Positions 1-6,015 of a stretch of DNA of 8,582 bases are shown here, piece by piece (positions within the stretch are counted from its first letter, which is position 1; the number at the start of each line of letters is the position of its first letter). Below the pieces are notes generated by a model, which searched no databases, was not told where the DNA came from, and worked only from the letters and a program-made list of their open reading frames with translations. Position numbers and translations under genes: made by a program. The DNA comes from Methylotetracoccus sp. (lineage in GTDB: Bacteria; Pseudomonadota; Gammaproteobacteria; Methylococcales; Methylococcaceae): assembly GCA_025458755.1 (NCBI GenBank), contig JALORT010000061.1:1-8582 (forward strand), read 5' to 3'.

Positions 1-1
1 G

Positions 2-148
2 TTGGATCCGGGGATCTTCAAGCAGGGCGTCATAAAGAACACGGTGTCGGTGCCGTTCGCCAGTAAACCACTGCCCAGCATCGGCGTCTATGCGAAGGTG
101 CTGTGCGGGGGAACGGTGCATCGCGGCGAGGCGGTGAGCGTCGAATGA
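2..148 (+). CDS. C-terminal end of a probable MOSC-domain protein (5' end outside window)
   Basis: This is an open frame running in from the left edge and ending at TGA 146-148; 48 residues are visible. The tail contains a segment reading [18 protein letters not shown]. It resembles the C-terminal strand region of MOSC domains, where a Gly-Val/Ile-Tyr-(Ala)-x-Val stretch is followed by a Gly-Thr-(Val/Ile)-x-x-Gly-(Asp/Glu) turn. MOSC proteins are sulfur-carrier or molybdenum-cofactor-linked domains related to the C-terminus of Moco sulfurase; many bacterial stand-alone members have no defined substrate. The catalytic part, including the usual conserved Cys, lies outside the window, so the family call rests on the tail alone. 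The stop overlaps the next start by 4 bases (ATGA at 145-148), suggesting co-translation with the macrodomain gene. Confidence 0.55.
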   Translation: MDPGIFKQGVIKNTVSVPFASKPLPSIGVYAKVLCGGTVHRGEAVSVE

Positions 149-690
149 AGGGTCGCGACACCGCTGAATCGGTGCCTGCGCTGCGGGTCATCGAAGCGGA
201 TATTACGCAATTGGCGGTCGATGCGATCGTCAACGCCGCCAACCGCAGCCTGCTGGGTGGCGGAGGGGTGGACGGGGCGATCCACCGCGCGGCGGGTCCC
301 GCGCTATTGCAGGAATGCCGGACGCTCGGCGGCTGTGAGACCGGGCAGGCAAAGATCAGCCGCGGCTATCACCTGCCGGCACGGTATGTGATTCACACGG
401 TGGGGCCGGTTTGGCGCGGAGGCGGACATCGGGAAGCGGAGTTATTGGCTTCCTGCTACCGGGAATCGCTGCGGCTGGCCGAACAACATCAACTGACTTC
501 CATCGCCTTTCCGGCTATTTCCTGTGGCGCTTACGGGTTTCCCGTAGCGCAAGCCGCGGCGCTCGCCACCGCCACCATACGGGATTTTTTGACCACCGCG
601 GTCAGTATCACCGAGGTGTTGCTGGTGTGTTTCGGTGCATCGGTGACGGCGTCTTTCCGGGATGCGCTCGCGAGGCAACAGAACCCATGA
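145..690 (+). CDS. ymdB: YmdB-like macrodomain protein (O-acetyl-ADP-ribose / ADP-ribose deacylase)
   Basis: The product is 181 residues, close to E. coli YmdB (about 177). The start at 145 was chosen over an in-frame ATG at 103 because it overlaps the preceding stop as ATGA and puts the conserved N-terminal strand near residue 14. Visible macrodomain motifs are EADIT (17-21), [20 protein letters not shown] (28-47), [10 protein letters not shown], and [11 protein letters not shown] with Tyr130 in the second ligand loop. Asn33 and Asp43 align with the catalytic Asn25 and Asp35 of YmdB. The family binds ADP-ribose and hydrolyses O-acetyl-ADP-ribose or removes ADP-ribose from acidic side chains in the cytoplasm; E. 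coli YmdB also modulates RNase III. Ala18 replaces the Gly that usually precedes the conserved Asp. The gene overlaps the aminopeptidase start by 4 bases (687-690). The family call is firm; the physiological substrate is not shown. Confidence 0.93.
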   Translation: MKGRDTAESVPALRVIEADITQLAVDAIVNAANRSLLGGGGVDGAIHRAAGPALLQECRTLGGCETGQAKISRGYHLPARYVIHTVGPVWRGGGHREAELLASCYRESLRLAEQHQLTSIAFPAISCGAYGFPVAQAAALATATIRDFLTTAVSITEVLLVCFGASVTASFRDALARQQNP

Positions 691-2006
691 TCATCACTCC
701 AGAACAGCGCGCTGGCGCCCTAGATCTGCTCGCCTTCATCGACGCCAGCCCGAGCCCGTGGCATGCGGCCGACGAGATGGCGCGGCGCTTGGAGTCGCAT
801 GGCTTCAGCCGGCTGCATGAAACGGAGGCATGGCGGCTGCAGCCCGGTGCGCGCCATTTCGTGCTGAGGGGCGATTCCTCGCTGGTCGCACTGGTGATCG
901 GGCAACAGCCGCTGGTTTCCGCCGGTTTTCGTATCGTCGGTGCGCATACCGATTCGCCGGGACTGCGCGTCAAACCGCGGGCGGCGCATATCGCGGAAGG
1001 GGTGATTCGTCTGGGCGTCGAAGTCTACGGCGGGCCGATCCTCGCGACGTTCGCCGATCGGGACCTCAGCCTGGCCGGACGCGTGGCGGTGCGGACGACC
1101 CGGGGCTTCGAAAGCCGCCTGGTCCGCTTTCAGAGCCCGCTGCTCCGCCTGCCCAACCTGGCAATCCATATGAATCGCGCGGTCAACGAGGACGGCCTGA
1201 AATTCAACAAACAGACCGAACTCCCCCTGCTGCTGGGTACCGGCGGAGAGGAACTGCCGCCGCAGAAGTTATTGATGTCGCTGCTGGCGAGGGAAGCAAA
1301 CTGCGAAAGCGAGAGTATCCTCGGGTTCGAGCTGGCCGTTTACGACACGCAGCCGGGCGCCTGCTGGGGCGCGGAAGGGGAATTCATCGCCGACAGCCAG
1401 CTCGACAACCTGGCGTCCTGTCACGCCGGGCTGACGGCGCTGACCAGAGTATCCGAGACTTCCGCCACCTGCGTCGGCGCCTTCTTCGATCACGAGGAGA
1501 TCGGCAGCGAGAGCGCCAAGGGGGCGGACGGCAGTTTGCTGGCCGATGTGTTGGAACGTATCGCGCTCGGCTCGGGTGTCGACCGCGAAGGCTACAAGCG
1601 GGCGCTGGCGCAGAGCTTCCTGGTCAGCGCCGATATGGCGCACGCCTACCAGCCGAACTTTCCCCAAGCCTATGAGCCGCAGCATCTGGTCAAGGTGAAT
1701 GCCGGGCCGGTGATCAAAATCAACGTCAACCAGCGCTACGCGACCGACAGTACCGGCGAAGCCCGCTTTGTCCATCTGTGCGAGCGCGCCGGCGTGCCGT
1801 ATCAAAAATACACCCACCGCACCGATCTGGCCTGCGGCAGCACGATCGGCCCGATGACCGCGGCGCGGCTCGGTGTCACCGCTGTCGACGTCGGCAACCC
1901 GCTGTGGGCGATGCACAGCGTCCGCGAGAGTGCCGGCGTGCTGGATCATGCCTACATGATACTGGCGCTGCAGCAGTTCTTCGACGAGCCCGGAACCGCA
2001 GGATGA
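687..2006 (+). CDS. apeB: M18 family aminopeptidase (ApeB-type, aspartyl aminopeptidase family)
   Basis: The product is 439 residues, matching bacterial M18 enzymes of about 425-440. The frame is open upstream to 411, but the ATG at 687 is chosen because it overlaps the macrodomain stop (ATGA), has a GAGG about 11 bases upstream, and starts just before the conserved [14 protein letters not shown] segment (about residues 11-24). The di-zinc ligand motifs are all visible: HTDSPG (His87), QLDNLAS (Asp240), [10 protein letters not shown] (Glu270/Glu271), [13 protein letters not shown] (Asp316) and WAMHSVRE (His410). The [13 protein letters not shown] segment typical of the family precedes the last one. 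M18 enzymes are large cytosolic oligomers that remove N-terminal, often acidic, residues from peptides. Translational coupling to the upstream gene suggests one mRNA from the MOSC gene through this gene. No truncation or missing metal ligand was seen. Confidence 0.95.
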   Translation: MIITPEQRAGALDLLAFIDASPSPWHAADEMARRLESHGFSRLHETEAWRLQPGARHFVLRGDSSLVALVIGQQPLVSAGFRIVGAHTDSPGLRVKPRAAHIAEGVIRLGVEVYGGPILATFADRDLSLAGRVAVRTTRGFESRLVRFQSPLLRLPNLAIHMNRAVNEDGLKFNKQTELPLLLGTGGEELPPQKLLMSLLAREANCESESILGFELAVYDTQPGACWGAEGEFIADSQLDNLASCHAGLTALTRVSETSATCVGAFFDHEEIGSESAKGADGSLLADVLERIALGSGVDREGYKRALAQSFLVSADMAHAYQPNFPQAYEPQHLVKVNAGPVIKINVNQRYATDSTGEARFVHLCERAGVPYQKYTHRTDLACGSTIGPMTAARLGVTAVDVGNPLWAMHSVRESAGVLDHAYMILALQQFFDEPGTAG

Positions 2007-2105
2007 CCTTCCCGGTATCATCCCGCTGGAACGGATCCAGATCGCCGGAGGCTGGAGGCCTGCTGAACAAACGGCGCGACGAAACGCCAGGGCTATTGGC
2101 TGCTT

Positions 2106-3338
2106 ATGCATTCGGCGGCCGTGTCGACGGCACCGCGCCCGCGCCAGCCGATTCACGCAACGATGAACGCGGCGGCTGAATCGCACAGCCCGTCCGGCGG
2201 CGTCGTCCTGTTCATCCCCACGTACAGCGACGGCGGGGTCGAACGGAACTTCGTCTATCTCGCGAACGGCTTAGTGGACGCCGGGTGTGCTGTGGCGTTG
2301 ATCACCTGCGTCGAGGAGGGCGTTTTTTTTGATCGACTGCGTCCGGGTGTGCGCCGGGTCGTGTTCCAACCAGGGAGCGATCCGCAACTGACCTCGGAAC
2401 TGATCGACTATTTGCAACGACACCGTCCTGCTGTCGTGATGACCGGTCAGCAGCGCGACGACGCGATCGCACTCGCAGCCAAGGCACACTTGGACTCGGC
2501 CTCGACACGGTTTTTTCTGAACGTCGGCACGCCGCTTTCCGCGCAGTCGCGGGATGCCAACCGCTTCTGGCTCAAGCGTTGGCTGCACAAGCGTAAGCTG
2601 CGCCGTTTCTTTGAACATTGTGACGGCATCATCGCCAATTCGCTCGGGGTTGCGCGGGACTTGTCGTCCTTTCTCGGGATCGCGCCGGAGCGCATCGCGG
2701 TGGCGCCGAATCCGGCGGTGGCGCCTGATCTGGCGCAACTGGCCGCAGGACCGGTGGACCACGTTTGGTTGCAGCAGAACGGTGTTCCAGTGATCATGGC
2801 GGCCGGCCGGTTGGGCCGGGTGAAGGATTATCCGACCTTGGTCCGCGCTTTCGCGCAGCTGCGGGCGCGGCAGCCGTGCCGCTTGATGATTCTGGGCCGC
2901 GGACGGCAGCGGGCAAAGCTCGAGACGCTGGCACGGCAGCTGGGCGTCGAACAGGACGTGGAACTCGCCGGCTTCGTTTCCAATATCTACCCGTATCTGG
3001 CGCGGGCTCGTGTTTTCGTCGTTTCTTCACTGCGGGAGGGTGGTCCCAATGTGTTGATGGAAGCGCTGGCATTGGGAATCCCGGCAGTGGCCACCGACTG
3101 CCCGCACGGGCCGCGGGAGATCCTCGAGGACGGCCGCTACGGCACGCTGGTGCCGGTCGGCGATGCCGCGGCCTTGGCCGAGGCGATCGCGGAAGCGCTC
3201 CGACATCCGCTGCCACCTGACCTGTTACGCCAGGCGGCCAGCCGATTTACCGTCGAGAATAGTGCCCGCAGTTACCTGCGTGCGTTCGGGCTCATGTCTT
3301 CGGAACCGCCGGCTGCGCGGGCTGCGTCATCGCTGTGA
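2106..3338 (+). CDS. Glycosyltransferase family 4 protein with a poly-T tract in its N-terminal domain
   Basis: The product is 410 residues from ATG 2106. A second ATG at 2163 would give 391 residues, beginning just before the conserved VVLFIPTYSDGGVERN strand-loop; neither start has a good ribosome binding site. The fold is GT-B. The N-terminal half carries the GGVERN acceptor/phosphate loop and a DGIIANS segment. The C-terminal half begins at PVIMAAGRLGRVKDYPTL, continues through LMILGRGRQRAKLE, and has the EX7E motif in REGGPNVLME (Glu311 and Glu319 counted from 2106), followed by a GPREIL segment. GT4 enzymes are retaining transferases using nucleotide-activated sugars at the cytoplasmic membrane face. 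With a heptosyltransferase and msbA downstream, a role in LPS core or another surface glycan is inferred; donor and acceptor are unknown. Eight T residues at 2323-2330 encode Phe74-Phe75 and could make the gene phase-variable. Confidence 0.9.
   Translation: MHSAAVSTAPRPRQPIHATMNAAAESHSPSGGVVLFIPTYSDGGVERNFVYLANGLVDAGCAVALITCVEEGVFFDRLRPGVRRVVFQPGSDPQLTSELIDYLQRHRPAVVMTGQQRDDAIALAAKAHLDSASTRFFLNVGTPLSAQSRDANRFWLKRWLHKRKLRRFFEHCDGIIANSLGVARDLSSFLGIAPERIAVAPNPAVAPDLAQLAAGPVDHVWLQQNGVPVIMAAGRLGRVKDYPTLVRAFAQLRARQPCRLMILGRGRQRAKLETLARQLGVEQDVELAGFVSNIYPYLARARVFVVSSLREGGPNVLMEALALGIPAVATDCPHGPREILEDGRYGTLVPVGDAAALAEAIAEALRHPLPPDLLRQAASRFTVENSARSYLRAFGLMSSEPPAARAASSL
2313..2332 (+). repeat. Homopolymeric T8 tract after a Shine-Dalgarno-like purine run
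   Basis: Eight consecutive T (2323-2330) lie inside the first GT4 gene, read as GTT TTT TTT GAT. A GAGGAGGG run at 2313-2320 precedes it by two bases. Gain of one T would place TGA (2330-2332) directly in frame. Loss of one T would lead to TGA at 2389-2391. Either change would truncate the product within its first domain. It is the longest mononucleotide run I noticed in the window. Confidence 0.6.
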
Positions 3339-3511
3339 GCTGTCGGGTCCGCGTTTCGGCGAGTTCAATGCGCATCGTCGTCGGTCTTATCGTTGTTCAC
3401 TTACTTGATTCGATGACTCGTGCCCGGTATCGTCGCTCGGCCGCGTCGCCGCTTCACCGTGCCGCGATGCGGTCGAGCCCGACTGTTCACGAGCTGCCCG
3501 TGTCGCGATGA
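3335..3511 (+). CDS. Possible small ORF bridging the GT4-GT9 gap (doubtful)
   Basis: This 58-codon frame starts at GTG 3335, overlapping the GT4 stop as GTGA, and ends at TGA 3509-3511, overlapping the GT9 start as ATGA. An internal ATG at 3368, with GAG a few bases upstream, would give 47 residues beginning MRIVVGLIVVHLLD, a short hydrophobic stretch, followed by an Arg/Ser-rich tail. In favour of coding is the tidy overlap at both ends. Against it are the Arg/Ser-rich composition, third-position GC of about 65% by hand count (lower than expected for this gene set), no recognised homology, and the fair odds of an open frame this short in GC-rich DNA. It may be only the spacer carrying a promoter. 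Confidence 0.2.
   Translation: MSCRVRVSASSMRIVVGLIVVHLLDSMTRARYRRSAASPLHRAAMRSSPTVHELPVSR
3405..3433 (+). promoter_or_regulatory. Candidate sigma-70-type promoter before the heptosyltransferase gene
   Basis: TTGATT (3405-3410) and TATCGT (3428-3433) are separated by exactly 17 bases, matching 8 of 12 consensus positions. They lie in the locally AT-richer part of the 169-base gap after the first GT4 gene. Transcription would begin near 3440, giving a leader of roughly 68 bases before the GT9 start. This is a sequence match only. Confidence 0.3.
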
Positions 3512-4575
3512 GTCCACCCGTTGTTCCATCCAAGCGCATCTTGATTATCCGCCTGAGTGCGATCGGCGATGTGATCATGGCTTCGGGCGTGATTCCGTGT
3601 CTTCGGACCGCGTTCCCCGACGCGACTCTGGTGTGGCTGACGGAAGAAGGCAACGAAGATCTGCTGCGCCATAACCCGCAACTGAACCGGGTGCTGGTCT
3701 GGCCGCGCAGGCGCTGGCGCACGCTGTATCAACAGCACAAGTGGCTGACGCTGTGGCGGGAATTTCGCCGCTTCCGGCAGGAGTTGCGGCGGCAGCGTTT
3801 CGATTGGGTGCTGGACCTTCAAGGCCTGTTGAAAAGCGCACTCTGGGCCTGGCTGACCGGTGCGGAACGGCGCGTCGGGTTCGGGTCGAAGGAGGGTGCG
3901 CAGTGGCTGATGACCGAAGTCGTCGACCGCAACATCCACAGCGATCTGCTCGGTAAGGAATACCGCCGGATGATGCAGGTCCTGCACGCGGCGCCGTCCC
4001 GATTCGCGATGGATGTCGCCGTGTCCTTCGAGACCGGGGAGCGGGCGGAGGCGCTGCTGCGTGAGGAAGGGGTCGAGCGCGGTTATGTGGTGTTCTGTCC
4101 GTTCACGACGCGTCCGCAGAAACACTGGTTCGATGAACGCTGGTCGAGCCTGTGCCGCCTGCTCGGGAACGCGACCGGGCTGATGCCGGTACTGCTCGGC
4201 GGCCCGACGGACCGACTGCGGGCGGAGGCGATGGCTGCGGCCTCCGGTGTTCCGGTGGGCAATCTCTGCGGCAAGACGCGGCTCGACGACTGTGCGGCAG
4301 TGATCCGCGGCGCCCGCCTGCTGATCGGCGTCGATACCGGTCTGACGCATCTCGGGATTGCCATGCAGCGGCCGACGCTGGCGCTGTTCGGTTCGACCGT
4401 GCCATACCTTGAGACTGGCTCGCCCGCAGGCCGAGTGTTGTATGAAAAGCTGGCCTGTTCGCCATGTCATCGGCGTCCGACCTGCAACGGCGCCTTCACC
4501 TGCATGGATCGGCACACCGTTCAGAACGTATTGACCGCGGCGCTGGAACTGTTGGAGGCGGCGAGCAGCGCGTGA
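3508..4575 (+). CDS. Glycosyltransferase family 9 protein, LPS heptosyltransferase type
   Basis: The product is 355 residues, normal for ADP-heptose:LPS heptosyltransferases. No other ATG, GTG or TTG lies between the upstream in-frame stop (3406-3408) and 3508, so the start is constrained even though its ribosome binding site is poor. The N-terminus reads ILIIRLSAIGDVIMASGVIP, the hallmark GT9 loop, with Asp21 matching the catalytic Asp13 of E. coli WaaC. The C-terminal domain has GARLLIGVDTGLTHLGIAM (Asp276, His281), the conserved donor-binding and acceptor region, followed by LALFGST. A Cys cluster (C317, C320, C326, C332; CX2CX5CX5C) matches a feature of WaaF-like members. An Arg/Trp-rich stretch at about residues 68-98 could aid membrane association. 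The enzyme probably adds L-glycero-D-manno-heptose to the LPS inner core at the cytoplasmic membrane face. Whether it is the first, second or a later heptosyltransferase cannot be decided here. Confidence 0.92.
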   Translation: MSPPVVPSKRILIIRLSAIGDVIMASGVIPCLRTAFPDATLVWLTEEGNEDLLRHNPQLNRVLVWPRRRWRTLYQQHKWLTLWREFRRFRQELRRQRFDWVLDLQGLLKSALWAWLTGAERRVGFGSKEGAQWLMTEVVDRNIHSDLLGKEYRRMMQVLHAAPSRFAMDVAVSFETGERAEALLREEGVERGYVVFCPFTTRPQKHWFDERWSSLCRLLGNATGLMPVLLGGPTDRLRAEAMAAASGVPVGNLCGKTRLDDCAAVIRGARLLIGVDTGLTHLGIAMQRPTLALFGSTVPYLETGSPAGRVLYEKLACSPCHRRPTCNGAFTCMDRHTVQNVLTAALELLEAASSA

Positions 4576-4829
4576 GTGAGACTGCCCCCGCGCCGTCGTC
4601 CGGTGCTGCGCAGGGACGGGCGCAAACCAGCACGGGTGGCGGAGAGTAGGCTCCCGGGAACATCCGCCGCCGCCGTAGGCGACTGGCAGAGGTTGATCAT
4701 CGGCGACCATGACATCGGGTAGACCAGAGAACCGCAGCCCATCCGGTCATCCGAAGTCCAGTCGAAAAGACAAACTCGAGTGCCCGATGCTGCTCGGCGC
4801 ACTTTATCCTGCCGACGCACTGCTTTCTG
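4576..4829. other. 254-base gap without a convincing gene
   Basis: This gap lies between the heptosyltransferase and the second GT4 gene. It begins with a GTG (4572) overlapping the GT9 stop, but that frame closes after 25 codons at 4649. Another short frame, 4709-4891, runs into the next gene and has no recognisable features. A six-base inverted repeat (4638-4643 with 4663-4668, 19-base loop) has no T tract after it. I saw no promoter with both elements well matched. The gap is long for this gene block and may be a decayed reading frame or a regulatory leader. Confidence 0.4.
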
Positions 4830-5951
4830 GTGAGCGTCGGCGACATCAGGAGAACGACGATCAAAATCCTTCATGTCGAGGGCGGACGTAATCTCTACGG
4901 AGGCAGCCTGCAGGTGTTGTATCTGCTGGAAGGCTTGCATCAGCGCGGCATCGCCAATCTGTTGGCGTGCCGGCCGGACAGCGAACTAAGCCGAGCCGCC
5001 CGGCCTTTCGCCGAAGTCTGTCCGCTGACGATGCGCGGTGACCTGGACGTGCCGCTGATTGGCCGAATCTATCGCCTGGTTCGCCGTGCGCAGCCGGATC
5101 TGGTGCATCTGCACAGCCGCATCGGCGCCGATGTGATGGGCGCGTTGGGTGCACGCTGGGCCGGGGCACCGATCGTGCATTCGCGGCGGCAGGATAACCC
5201 GGAGCCGCGCTGGATGGTGGCAGCGAAATACCGGCTGCATGACCGCGTGATCGCAATTTCTCAAGGGATCGTCGAGGTACTGCTGTCGGAGGGGTTGCCG
5301 TCGGTGAAGCTGCGTTGTGTCCGGGACGCGGTCGATCCAGGCCCGTTTCAGCAGTCCTGCGACAAGGCTTGGTTTGGCGCGGAGTTTGGTCTTCCGGCGC
5401 GGAGCCGGGTGCTCGGTGTGGTGGCCCAACTGATCCCGCGGAAAGGCCACGCGACCCTGCTTGGGGCGATGCCCGCTCTGCTTGCGGAGTTCCCGGATCT
5501 GAGGCTGATTTTCTTCGGGCAGGGACCGTTGGAAGGGGAACTACGGGCGTCGATCGCTTTGCTCGGCCTGAGCGAACAGGTTCAGCTGGCCGGATTCCGC
5601 ACCGACCTCCCGAAGATACTGGGCTGCCTCGACCTGCTGGTCCACCCGGCTTTTCGCGAAGGCTTGGGCGTGTCGCTGCTGCAGGCGTCCAGCGCCGGAG
5701 TGCCGATCGTGGCCTGCCGCGCCGGAGGCATCCCGGAGGCGGTGCGGGATGGTGTGAACGGGCTGCTGGTTCCTCCGGGCGACTCCTCGGCGCTGGGTGC
5801 GGCGATCGCCCGTCTGCTGCGGGACCCGGACTTGGCGCGGCGCTTGGGCGAAGCGGGGCGGGCTCTGGTGCAGCGCGAGTTTTCGGTCGACGCGATGGTG
5901 GAGGGGAACCTTCAGGTTTATCGGGAGTTGCTCGGGTCGGCGGCGGGATGA
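4830..5951 (+). CDS. Glycosyltransferase family 4 protein (EX7Q variant; start codon uncertain)
   Basis: From GTG 4830 the product is 373 residues, but this start has no ribosome binding site. A strong AGGAG at 4848-4852 lies seven bases before ATC 4860, and reading from there gives (I/M)KILHVEGGRNLYGGSLQV, the usual N-terminus of this type. The true start may therefore be the rare codon ATC, giving 363 residues. GT-B features are the GGRNLYGGS loop, DLVHLHSRIGADV, VIAISQGI, RVLGVVAQLIPRKGHATL at the start of the donor domain, LIFFGQGPLEGEL, and HPAFREGLGVSLLQASSAGVP. In that last motif the first Glu (277) is present but the second position of EX7E is Gln285. GGIPEAVRDGVNGLLVPPGD follows. Counts are from 4830. 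By context it is a cytoplasmic-face LPS core or surface-glycan transferase; its sugar is unknown. A 64-base gap separates it from msbA. Confidence 0.9.
   Translation: MSVGDIRRTTIKILHVEGGRNLYGGSLQVLYLLEGLHQRGIANLLACRPDSELSRAARPFAEVCPLTMRGDLDVPLIGRIYRLVRRAQPDLVHLHSRIGADVMGALGARWAGAPIVHSRRQDNPEPRWMVAAKYRLHDRVIAISQGIVEVLLSEGLPSVKLRCVRDAVDPGPFQQSCDKAWFGAEFGLPARSRVLGVVAQLIPRKGHATLLGAMPALLAEFPDLRLIFFGQGPLEGELRASIALLGLSEQVQLAGFRTDLPKILGCLDLLVHPAFREGLGVSLLQASSAGVPIVACRAGGIPEAVRDGVNGLLVPPGDSSALGAAIARLLRDPDLARRLGEAGRALVQREFSVDAMVEGNLQVYRELLGSAAG
4848..4862 (+). promoter_or_regulatory. Ribosome binding site positioned for an ATC codon
   Basis: AGGAG at 4848-4852 is followed by seven bases and then ATC at 4860-4862, in the frame of the second GT4 gene. 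No ATG, GTG or TTG lies at normal distance in that frame. The only upstream conventional start in reach is GTG 4830, which lies before this site. Confidence 0.55.
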
Positions 5952-5983
5952 ATGCGGCGTGGTTCCGGCGCGGGCCCTTCGGG

Positions 5984-5989
5984 TATGAT
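5984..5989 (+). promoter_or_regulatory. Candidate -10 element before msbA
   Basis: TATGAT matches five of six bases of the sigma-70 -10 consensus and lies 26 bases before the msbA ATG, giving a short leader if used. No good -35 hexamer sits 16-18 bases upstream, so the promoter is only a possibility. msbA could equally be read from the upstream glycosyltransferase transcript. Confidence 0.3.
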
Positions 5990-6015
5990 GCGCGCTTTTG
6001 CCGGACTGTAACACC

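Noticed and set aside
2003..2179. 58-codon + strand frame starting as ATGA on the aminopeptidase stop and running into the first GT4 gene
   Set aside because: Its composition is hydrophilic and low in conserved-looking segments. It ends inside the GT4 gene without a matching 4-base overlap, so it is less convincing than the frame at 3335-3511.
1269..2186. Open frame on the - strand (305 codons) opposite the aminopeptidase gene
   Set aside because: It lies antisense to intact M18 metal-binding motifs and has no coherent domain of its own.
4638..4668. Inverted repeat GGCGGA / TCCGCC as a terminator after the heptosyltransferase gene
   Set aside because: It has only six base pairs with a 19-base loop and no T tract. 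Short GC-rich repeats like this are expected by chance here.
3487..4710. Long open frame on the - strand (407 codons) opposite the GT9 gene
   Set aside because: It has no motif or plausible hydrophobic pattern, and the + strand is a well-supported heptosyltransferase.
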